From Discostella pseudostelligera (Eukaryota; Bacillariophyta; Thalassiosirophyceae; Thalassiosirales; Thalassiosiraceae), in NCBI GenBank assembly GCA_036940085.1, contig JALLBK010001270.1, positions 1 through 10,217 of the forward strand: DNA of 10,217 nt, given 5' to 3'. A program made the position numbers and the translations under genes. Each line of letters opens with the position of its first letter. Position 1 is the stretch's first letter. This document shows, one piece after another, positions 1 through 6,608 of this stretch. The notes under the pieces were generated by a model. It worked only from the letters and a program-made list of their open reading frames with translations, made no database searches and was not told the DNA's origin.

Positions 1-306
1 TTTTTTTGGTTGGGCTGTTTCTTTTTTGTTGGGCTGATTCCACTTTCGTTCGTCGCCCACCACAAAACCAAAACGAGTTGGACAAGAAGCGAAAGCTAAT
101 ATCATGAATTGGTTGAGCTTGGTGGCAGCAGCAAACCCGGCTTCGGCTTCCGCAGCTTCCGCAGCTTCGGCCCATGCATGGTTTCATGGCATGATGGTCT
201 ATATCTAGTCGGCGGCCTTATGTGGAAGCAGTGTCATCGGATCCAAATAGTAGTTCCATGAACTGGTAGACGACGCCATTCTATTGAAACCATCAATAAT
301 CATAAC
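1..306 (+). promoter_or_regulatory. Upstream region and 5' UTR of the PH-like protein gene
   Basis: No gene is supported here. The stretch lies before the ATG at 307 and should hold its promoter and leader. Visible structure is modest: a T-rich start in which TTGGGCTG occurs twice (10-17 and 29-36), and a short tandem repeat of GCTTCCGCA around 148-170. I cannot place a transcription start or a TATA element with confidence. The window edge is close, so regulatory DNA may continue to the left or belong partly to another gene. Confidence 0.5.
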
Positions 307-2608
307 ATGGGCATCTCCTTCCTCACCAAGCGAACGAAGAAAGAGAAGAGATCCTCCATCGTTTCACAAGATGACGGCGATGAGAACAGTCGAACCTATT
401 CGTCTGCTCCGACTGGAACAAAGTCGGCATCGGCAGCTGAGCATTCCAAGTCAGTCCTCTCGTCGGTGGGTACACCTTCCATTGATAAAATCACACCCGA
501 CCGAAGTCATATCGACGATGGCACACCCGATACGGCTGGCTTAACACCACCCACACTCACTTCTCCACTCTTACGTTCTTGTCCCAATACCCAAGAGGCG
601 ACACCGGTCCGTTCCAATGTCAATGACATTCTTCACCACCATCGCGGCGGCGAAGCGGAAGATGATGGATTTGAAATGGTACTCTCCTTGAATCATGATG
701 GAAATTCACCTACTATTACTAATAGTAAAAATCTTCGAAGATATAGTGCCAAACATCTTCATCCCGTGGATATTACTCCGAAGACGTCATCATTATTGAC
801 CGAACTATCCCAAGACAATGATAACATGGCACGAAAGAATTTAACAAGTCTATTCAATTGTGCTAGTGGTGATGACGACGACGCGGATGATGATGAGGAG
901 GATGATTGGGATATTCAATTGGAAAGTAAGAACAAGAATGGTATATCTTGGGATGCCCATTTTGATAATAGTCAGAATAACAGTGCTGTTCCCAGTGTTC
1001 TTGGTGGTGGGGGTGGTTTGGGTAATGGCGGCGTTGATGATCGTCGAGGATTCAATAAGAAAACCAATGAGACCAAGTTCTTACGTCGACTGAAACGACG
1101 GAATATCTCCAAGAACTCGACGAGTAGGCAGCAGCAGCAGCAGCAGCAGGGGTGGGAGGAGGACAACACAAATGCATCCGCACCGGCACCAGTGCCATCC
1201 TCCTCAGCTGTACCACCAGTACTACAACCACCCCCACCACTACTCGACAACAAGAATGGACAAGGAGGTCCATCTCCTACTCCACAGCATCCATTGGTAC
1301 CACAATTTATCAACCAGTATGATGATGATGGATCCATGCCATCGAATTTAACCGAGCCGGAAATTAATGCAGCAGCTCGACGACAAACTCCCTCCCCACG
1401 AATGGTAACACCACCATCGGCATTATTGGGTCCATCGGCACGAGATTCAAATGCATCCAGTTCCACTAGGATGCGTCGTTATCGCTCTTTGCCGAATCGT
1501 GGTGGTGTTCGTGGTATTGGTGGTGGTCTTCCACCACCCTTGGTCGAAACCTTCAGTGGTGCCGAGGAAACAACCGCCGCGACAAGTACTATCATGACAT
1601 CCCTCGTTTCCAAAGTGGATGAAGATGGTAATACAGTCGAGGATTTGTTGAGCCTATTTCGTTGTAATGAGGATAGCATAAGAAATACTAAAGCGTTGGC
1701 ATGGTGTGGTGCGGTAGCAACGGCATGTGAACAACCGGTATGTGGTCCATTGTTCCAAAGTGGTGGCGGGGCATCATGTTTGCCAGGTTTAATGGGGAAG
1801 GATGCTGTTGAGCTGGAAAAGGAGAAGGAGGAGAAATTTGCATTGGAGTTTCAGAGAGTACGTGATAACTTTGTGTTTTGGTTCGCTTATTGCTTTTCGT
1901 TGCGATGCAAATTTTGTATTTCATCGCACATCATCCCACCGAATTCTTATCGCGCCCTGTCTGCGTTCCTTGTTCATATCTCCATCTCAGAATCTCCTCC
2001 AGAATGGAATCAAGCTAATCTATCATGAATCACCATCCCATGCCTCCCCCAGTCCAGATTGGATCCAATCGACTGTCAAACTATATGTACGTCGTGGCCA
2101 TTATAATACTCCCGAATCAGCATCGCAATCACAACAGCATCATCTCCAACCTACACTGGCATGGGCGACATTGCCTGTGATTTCACGAATGAGGTCGTTG
2201 GGCAAGACCTTGGACAGTTCCAACACAACAAATGATAGGAATTGGAAGACGTTGGGTTTGTTGGATATCCATTCGGTACTAGTCGATGACGAGGGTGAAG
2301 CTAACGCAAATTCAGGAGCCAACACCAAAACATCCACGGGATTCTTCTCCGTCACCGCCGCCAATGGTGCTGTCTATGTCTTTGAGGCCCCATCGGCCGA
2401 ATCACGGGATTATGTAGTACGTGGAATCAAAGCAATAACATCCCGGTTGGTATATCATATGATTGCGGGGAATGTGGATGTGATGAATGAATTGTATCAG
2501 AGTGAAGAAACTGAGGAGGATGGAGAGATGACGGGAGAGTTGCCGCGGTTGGCGAAACCGTGGAAGGCAGTGAGTAGAGTGGTTCATGGCTATTTAGACC
2601 AGCAGTAA
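307..2608 (+). CDS. Two-exon gene: long disordered protein with a C-terminal pleckstrin-homology-like domain (722 aa)
   Basis: Exons are 307-1857 and 1991-2608, joined in phase 0 (517 + 205 residues). The ATG at 307 has A at -3 and G at +4. Residues 1-480 look disordered: a basic start (MGISFLTKRTKKEKR), a Ser/Thr/Pro-rich stretch, an acidic block at about 189-203 (D/E), Q7 at 275-281, and a proline-rich segment at about 290-313. From about 500 the protein becomes ordered. A charged helix (ELEKEKEEKFALEFQR) runs into NLLQNGIKLIYHES and then KLYVRRG, WATLPV, LGLLDIHSVLVDD and FFSVTAANGAVYVFEAPSAE, followed by a helix RDYVVRGIKAI. That strand-rich order closing with a helix is what a PH-like fold would give, suggesting membrane-lipid or protein binding. 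This domain is continuous only after splicing. Gly-2 could allow N-myristoylation, but that is speculative. I recognise no named family member; no catalytic motif is visible. The gene is convergent with PEN-2. Confidence 0.78.
1129..1149 (+). repeat. Pure (CAG)7 tract encoding polyglutamine
   Basis: Seven uninterrupted CAG codons give Q275-Q281 in the disordered half of the PH-like protein, followed by GWEED. A pure codon run is prone to length change by replication slippage, so this site may vary between strains. It sits just after a basic segment (RRLKRRNISKNS). Confidence 0.9.
1858..1990 (+). other. Intron of the PH-like protein gene (133 nt, phase 0)
   Basis: The donor is GTACGT after CAGAGA, and the acceptor is a pyrimidine-rich ATCTCCATCTCAG. 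Removing it moves the reading from frame 1 to frame 2 and joins EFQR to NLLQNGIK, making one continuous domain. Unspliced, frame 1 stays open through the intron and stops at 2028. A second acceptor, CAG ending at 2002, lies 12 nt downstream and would keep frame while deleting four residues. Confidence 0.85.
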
Positions 2609-2903
2609 AAAGAGGAAGTAAAAGAAGGGAGGAAAGATAGAGCGTCACGCAGATATCTTAAATAAATATTTGTTGTTCGATTGGTGTGTGCATGGATCCG
2701 TGTTTTGGGTGTTCGAGTCACTATCTATGAGAGCGTTTTGGGTGCGGATGGAATGAGAGTGCGTAACATAAATATATTCATTCACTTTGGTTTAACGTAG
2801 TATTTTATCCCAATGCACCACCACGTTCGCCGCTTGAGTCAACCATAGCGACATTGACAACATTTCTCCCCCCTCCAAATGTCATTTGCCCCTGCTTTCT
2901 TCC
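2609..2903. other. Convergent 3' intergenic region between the PH-like gene and PEN-2
   Basis: No gene is supported in these 295 nt. It must hold the 3' UTRs and polyadenylation signals of both flanking genes, which run towards each other. On the + strand an AATAAA at 2661-2666 is followed by a TGTTGTT stretch. On the - strand an ATAAAA-like element (about 2803-2808) is a weaker candidate for PEN-2. Confidence 0.6.
2661..2666 (+). terminator. Candidate polyadenylation signal AATAAA
   Basis: A perfect AATAAA lies 52 nt after the TAA stop of the PH-like protein gene, followed by T/G-rich sequence (TTTGTTGTT) that fits a downstream element. The location is right; use by this organism is inferred from general eukaryotic practice. 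Confidence 0.5.
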
Positions 2904-3320
2904 CTACCAACCAGAAACTTCCGCCTCTGTCTGATCCATAACAAACCACTTTGGACCAAAATGTTCTTTATTCACTTGAAAGGTAATTATCCATGCCACG
3001 AATAATGGTATGATTATGGATGCACCATAGGTTGATCGTTGTACCCATGATTTTAATTCCATTTGTTGTAATTGCCGATTTAGACGTTCTTCGTCGGTGC
3101 CTTCGCTGTCTTCATTTTCCGTGGTAGTTGATGTTGATGATGAGAGTGGACGATGACCAGGCCGATAATCTAGAATGACACATGGTCCAAACACTGCCAA
3201 TCGAAAGTACAAAACATTGCATATCCATAACCAGGGCAAGCCGAGACAGCCGGCGTAGAACATGCGTTTGGCTAGGAGGATTTCTTCCTTCATTTTGTCA
3301 TTGGTAGTGGAATATGACAT
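2904..3320 (-). CDS. PEN-2, gamma-secretase subunit (138 aa)
   Basis: This is presenilin enhancer 2, a small membrane subunit of gamma-secretase that acts with presenilin, nicastrin and APH-1 in endomembranes and is needed for presenilin maturation. Two family blocks are clear. Residues 17-43 (AKRMFYAGCLGLPWLWICN...) carry the LPxLWxxN signature of the first hydrophobic segment. Residues 91-116 (SWVQRSTYGASIIIPLFVAW, then IITFQV) match the conserved YVxRSxxG...SWxxxFQ block of the second. The tail (HFGPKWFVMDQTEAEVSGW) resembles the plant form rather than the animal DYLSF ending. The protein is longer than the roughly 100-residue animal form because the hydrophilic loop (about 51-90) carries a Ser/Thr- and acid-rich insert. 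Single exon; the ATG at 3318-3320 places the first hydrophobic segment at the usual distance from the N-terminus. Divergent from the complex I gene. Alternative identities seem unlikely. Confidence 0.9.
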   Translation of the reverse strand: MSYSTTNDKMKEEILLAKRMFYAGCLGLPWLWICNVLYFRLAVFGPCVILDYRPGHRPLSSSTSTTTENEDSEGTDEERLNRQLQQMELKSWVQRSTYGASIIIPLFVAWIITFQVNKEHFGPKWFVMDQTEAEVSGW

Positions 3321-3597
3321 TGCTTATCAATCTTGTTTGTGCTAATGGATGTCCCGTTATTGGTTGGTGGCGATGTGTGAGGGGTACTTATTGATGATTG
3401 CTACTCCAACTACCATATTATGCTGCGGCACCTCCATGGTCACTGGCAAAAAGGCAGCAAAAATAAACCGCGCACCTTCCTCCTCTCCCGCCAAAAATTC
3501 CGATCTCAAAATTCAGCGAGCGTCCTCCTTCGCTGTCTTCAGTCCGCGACGACGACCGACCGCCGACAAACAAAATCAAAACAAGACAACAGCAACC
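3321..3597. promoter_or_regulatory. Bidirectional promoter region between PEN-2 and the NDUFB10 gene
   Basis: The two start codons are 277 bp apart and point away from each other, so both promoters must share this DNA. On the - strand a CCAAT box (ATTGG at 3359-3363) lies about 40 nt upstream of the PEN-2 ATG. An E2F-like core, TCCCGCCAAA, lies at 3486-3495. The final 60 nt before 3598 are CAA/CGA-rich without ATG, as expected of a 5' leader. Frame 1 is open from 3349 into exon 1, but I do not regard that as coding. Confidence 0.6.
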
Positions 3598-4256
3598 ATG
3601 ACGGACATGTACGATGAGAAGAAGGTGCCAGAGTTTACTCTGCCACCGTATCAACATGAAGATCATGGCTCGGAGGTATGTTTCAATATTGATTTTTGAT
3701 TAACGAGCGGTAGGTTCGCGGGAGGGGGGGCGGGCGGGCGGCTCGACTGGCTGGCGTCCGCGGTGCCCCGCCGCCGATGTGCTGACGCTGACGGTGAACA
3801 GAATATTGTCACGATGGTGCACTGATGTGCTCTCTCTCTCTCTCAAAATTCTAACTCTCTTTTTATATTTTTCCATGAACATCCCCCAACTTCAACTATT
3901 CTATTTCCCCACGCCCACTTCGTCGCCACCGTCGTATCTCCAAAATAATGCACTTACCCTTCATCGCTACTACTACTGTGTACTTTATTTAATTTTCATA
4001 GGATGGACTAGGCCGTGCCAAAGATCCAGTAAAATATCTCCAATCCATCGAACAACGTGCACGTGAACGTCAGGTCGCCTACGAGACTGTCCGTCTATTA
4101 CGTCGAGATGTTATTGAATGTTATCGCAAGGAGGGCGTCAATCATTATGAAAATTGCAAAGAACCCGTGGAGAAGTATGCCAAATTGGTATTAAAAAGGG
4201 ATGTGGGACAGGTCAATCCGGTGTATAAAGATGAGGGTAAGAATTATAGCTTTTGA
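3598..4256 (+). CDS. NDUFB10/PDSW-type subunit of mitochondrial complex I (110 aa, two exons)
   Basis: Exons are 3598-3675 and 4002-4256, joined in phase 0 (26 + 84 residues). The product matches the plant NDUFB10 (PDSW) pattern, an accessory subunit of the membrane arm of NADH:ubiquinone oxidoreductase. It shows an MPEF-like start (KKVPEFTLPPY), then DPVKYLQSIEQRARER, a helix with VRLLRRDVIECYRKEGVNHY, and ENCKEPVEKY. Cys residues 64 and 75 (ECYRKEGVNHYENC) are the two conserved cysteines of the family, which is imported through the intermembrane-space disulfide route; 110 residues is close to the plant length. No cleavable presequence is expected. I chose the ATG at 3598 because it has A at -3, an A-rich leader, and begins right before the conserved PEF motif. 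A possible donor (GTAAGA at 4237) could extend the C-terminus, but the ending KDEGKNYSF already fits. Confidence 0.88.
3676..4001 (+). other. Intron of the NDUFB10-type gene (326 nt, phase 0)
   Basis: The donor is GGAG|GTATGT and the acceptor TTTTCATAG. It is the longest intron in the window. Composition is split: the stretch about 3715-3800 is very G/C-rich with a G-quadruplex motif, while the rest is T/C- and A/T-rich, with a (TC)n run at about 3830-3843 and a T-rich approach to the acceptor. If retained, translation would stop at 3699, 8 codons into the intron. Confidence 0.88.
3720..3741 (+). other. G-quadruplex motif in the sense strand of an intron
   Basis: The stretch reads GGG-A-G7-C-GGG-C-GGG-C-GG. 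It has at least four G-runs of three or more separated by one-base loops, the most stable class of predicted quadruplex. It starts 45 nt after the donor of the NDUFB10-type intron and is in the transcribed (RNA-like) strand, so it could form in the pre-mRNA as well as in DNA. Folding is predicted from sequence alone. Confidence 0.75.
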
Positions 4257-4262
4257 ATGAGA

Positions 4263-4306
4263 GAGTAGTAGTAGTAGTAGGGGTAGTAGGGGTAGTAGTG
4301 GTGGGG
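4263..4306 (+). repeat. Imperfect GTA/GGGGTA microsatellite
   Basis: GTA units run from 4265 and are interrupted by two GGGGTAGTA segments and then GTGGTGGGG. It begins just after the stop of the NDUFB10-type gene and so probably lies in its 3' UTR. Probably a slippage-prone low-complexity tract; no coding role is visible. Confidence 0.7.
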
Positions 4307-4560
4307 AAGATGATGATGATGTGTATGGGGGGAAGTAGGCGAGAGCCGTGAATGTGAGGGAGGTTAACGAATATCGTGGCATTTAGAAGTTGTGGGGACG
4401 CAGTTTGTTCAGTGGGTAAGGGGGTAGGATGGTTGATGTTACAAAACAGAAAGAAGCATCCCGAGTAGTATGCCGAGAATGGAGATCAAATGCGTCCAAA
4501 GGCAATGTTGAAATATCAACAATAACTAAACGAGCGGGTCCGCTGTACAATTAAAGTATG

Positions 4561-4595
4561 AATCGATTAATTATTACGCAATATGAAATCGATTA
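4561..4595 (+). repeat. Direct repeat of AATCGATTA with 26-nt period
   Basis: AATCGATTA occurs at 4561-4569 and again at 4587-4595. Each copy contains the palindrome AATCGATT. Two palindromic sites at a spacing of about two and a half helical turns could bind a dimeric factor, but no known factor is assigned. It lies about 240 nt upstream of the TrhO-like start. Confidence 0.4.
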
Positions 4596-4708
4596 CTCCT
4601 ACCGCAGATACCTATGCCAGTGCGGCCGTATGCGGCATTTTTGGGATTCGGGGAGAGATCTCGAGAGGATGTGGAGGGTGGAGTGTGGGGCAGAATAGAT
4701 GGCACTTC

Positions 4709-4746
4709 CACGTGGCAGAACGAGTGCCTGAGCATCCTTCCACGTG
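4709..4746 (+). promoter_or_regulatory. Paired G-boxes (CACGTG) upstream of the TrhO-like gene
   Basis: CACGTG occurs at 4709-4714 and 4741-4746, both inside the longer shared sequence CTTCCACGTG, with centres 32 nt apart and about 85-120 nt before the ATG at 4832. CACGTG is the classic core for bHLH and bZIP factors. Shared flanks and spacing near three helical turns favour a real element over chance. Confidence 0.5.
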
Positions 4747-4831
4747 TCACGGAGGTGGCAGTGCACCATCACCTACCAAACCACCACCACCACCATATCC
4801 GACCTCCGACCATTGATTTTGGACGACGACG

Positions 4832-6576
4832 ATGACGATGGCTGCCCCCGCCTACGACGACTCCTCCAACCATAGTGATGTGCCAATGATCATCCTCTAC
4901 TACTGCTATCCACCCACAAGCATCCTTCCCAACCAACTAGAATCACATGCATCATTTCATAAGACGGCATGTCATCAATTAAACTTGGGTGGGCGGATAC
5001 GCGTCAGCTCCGAGGGTATCAATGGCGTAGTAAGTGGCCAATTGGAGAACTTGCGAATGTATGATGCGGAATTACGAAGAGAGTTGATGAGGATACTCTA
5101 TCCTGATCATCCATATTTTTCTCGTCTCGATATTAATACTACTGGAGCTGATGATGAGGAGGAGAAGGATCCAACGAAAGAATGGTTAGACATGAAATAT
5201 TGTCATCTACGAACAGATATCCCCATGGAACCACAATTATTTGATTCACTTTCAGTCAAGATTACAAGAGAGGTGGTAAGCTTGATTGAACCAGCGAGTG
5301 TTAGCATCAGTGAAAAGAAGGGAAGAGCACGGTGTCGTCAACGACGGAGGCAGAGACGTCGGGAGAAGCAACGGTGTGAAATATTGAAGGACGACATCAA
5401 GGAAGTTGGTGAATTGGAAGTGGAAGATTGTGAAGATGCGACAGATCCAACGATCAGTGACAATCACTTCAACGAAGACGCTACTGAGGCAAATCAAGAA
5501 GTAAACACCACTTCTACAACCTCTCGCAAAGATGCTGTCGATAAAATCGAATATGGAACCGTGGTCCAGATCCAAAATTGGGAAAAACAAACACCCGCAA
5601 CACATCTGTCGCCGTCAGAATGGAACGAGAAACTATTGCAATATTCGAAAGAAAAGACCATGCATAAGGATGATGATCCAAACAATACCAATGGCAGTGA
5701 GGATGTCATACTACTGGATACGCGCAATATATACGAGACGAGGATAGGTCACTTTGCCGTGCCACAACTTCCGACCTTCTTTCCTAATACAAGGAAATTT
5801 TCATCATTGCCCCAGGCATTGAATACAGAGGAGGCGGCGTCGGCCTTGGCTGGGAAGAAGGTGTTTATGTATTGTACTGGTGAGTCGTGTATGTTTCGGT
5901 GATGAACTCTCTGATGGTTGTGGGACGGAGAGGATATTTATGCATTGTCGTTTTGTACCGATGATCTAATGTTACATTTCCGGTCCATTTTGCAGGTGGA
6001 GTTCGTTGCGAGCGAGCTGGATCATACTTGCGAGCACTTTCGGAGAGCAACTCTGGTGCTTGGAAGGGGAAAGATCGTCCAAAGGGGATCTACCAATTGC
6101 GTGGAGGCATACAAAAATATCTTGAGACTTATGGCACGGAGCAGCAGCAAATGAACGACGAGACCCTTGAATCCAACATTACTACATCTGAGTCAGAATC
6201 TAATAAGACATGCCTTTATCGCGGAAAGAACTTCGTATTTGATCCACGTCGAACCGATCCTATCATTGGCGAAGGAGTGGCAAGCGATGATGCGCCTACT
6301 TCTCAAGTGGGTCAGTTATTCCTTGTTGGTCGATGCATCATTTGTGCTTCTCCACACGATGACTATGACAATGGACATATTCCCGCAGAAGCGAAGGAGG
6401 CACGATGCTGTCGATGTCGTGTTCTGGTATTGGTGTGCAACAATTGTCGCCAGCGGGTCAGAAGCTGGGGTGAGCCGGATCATGATAGTAAAATGGATCT
6501 TTACTGTGGGAGTTCTGGTTCCGAATGTGTAGACGAAGGTAATGTTGCTGAAAAGGTTGAGATCACGCAATATTAG
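4832..6576 (+). CDS. TrhO/TSTD2-type rhodanese, predicted tRNA uridine(34) hydroxylase family (542 aa, two exons)
   Basis: Exons are 4832-5879 and 5996-6576, joined within a Gly codon. Bacterial TrhO (YceA, UPF0176) performs oxygen-dependent 5-hydroxylation of U34 in tRNA; here the activity is inferred from family. Residues 18-155 form the N-terminal domain (IILYYCYPP, GGRIRVSSEGINGVVSG, CHLRTDIPM). Residues about 156-250 are an insert, first basic (RQRRRQRRREKQR, nuclear-signal-like) then acidic. The rhodanese domain, 258-395, has VILLDTRNIYETRIGHF and the active loop CTGGVRCERAGSYLR; Cys348 is the expected catalytic residue, and the loop is complete only after splicing. Then come QLRGGIQKYLETYG and LYRGKNFVFDPRRTDP. 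The C-terminus has a Cys cluster (C463, C466, C487, C488, C490, C497, C500, with CRVLVLVCNNC) as in eukaryotic TSTD2-like proteins, probably metal-binding. About 200 residues longer than bacterial forms. No clear transit peptide. ATG 4832 or 4838 may be used. Confidence 0.9.
5880..5995 (+). other. Intron of the TrhO-like gene (116 nt, phase 1)
   Basis: The donor is ACTG|GTGAGT and the acceptor CCATTTTGCAG, with a CTAAT branch-like site at 5966-5970. It interrupts the catalytic loop immediately after the Cys348 and Thr349 codons. Splicing restores CTGGVRCE, which is the family signature, so the assignment is close to certain. Retention would stop translation at 5902, losing the second half of the rhodanese domain. 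Confidence 0.93.
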
Positions 6577-6608
6577 CTACGAAAACTACTTATTAGGAAA
6601 GGATGTTC
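6577..6608. other. Very short convergent gap between two stop codons (32 nt)
   Basis: The TAG of the TrhO-like gene ends at 6576 and the TAG of the opposing methyltransferase lies at 6609-6611. There is no room for two separate 3' UTRs, so each transcript should extend into the coding region of the other. A/T-rich hexamers exist nearby (ATAAAA at 6611-6616 on +, AATAAG on - around 6589-6594), but none is a perfect signal. Confidence 0.7.

Larger units (their letters stand above)
4257..4831. promoter_or_regulatory. Non-coding region: 3' end of NDUFB10 gene and promoter of the TrhO-like gene
   Basis: These 575 nt contain no gene I can support. The first part (4257-4340) is a purine-rich 3' stretch with GTA and GATGAT repeats. 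The middle (4480-4600) is A/T-rich and holds a repeated AATCGATTA. The last 150 nt hold two G-boxes and a CCACCACC-rich leader. A short open frame at 4583-4816 lies in the same frame as the downstream gene, but a TGA at 4814 separates them and its product shows nothing recognisable. Confidence 0.55.

Noticed and set aside
972..1466. Long open frame on the minus strand inside the PH-like gene (164 residues)
   Set aside because: Its product is dominated by Ser, Gly and Cys runs, which are the complement of polyQ, proline and Ala/Ser codons in the sense gene. No family pattern; a shadow of biased codon use.
3349..3597. In-frame 5' extension of the NDUFB10 gene adding 83 residues
   Set aside because: The extension shows no conserved motif, would cover the whole divergent promoter, and NDUFB10 proteins normally begin shortly before the PEF motif without a presequence.
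4237..4242. GTAAGA as a second donor near the end of the NDUFB10 gene
   Set aside because: The existing C-terminus KDEGKNYSF gives a normal family length and the sequence after it is repeat-rich and non-coding in look.
4583..4816. Short open frame in the same frame as the TrhO-like gene
   Set aside because: A TGA separates it from the gene, its codons include the G-box promoter elements, and the peptide looks random. An intron bypassing the stop would be needed, and no good splice pair was seen.
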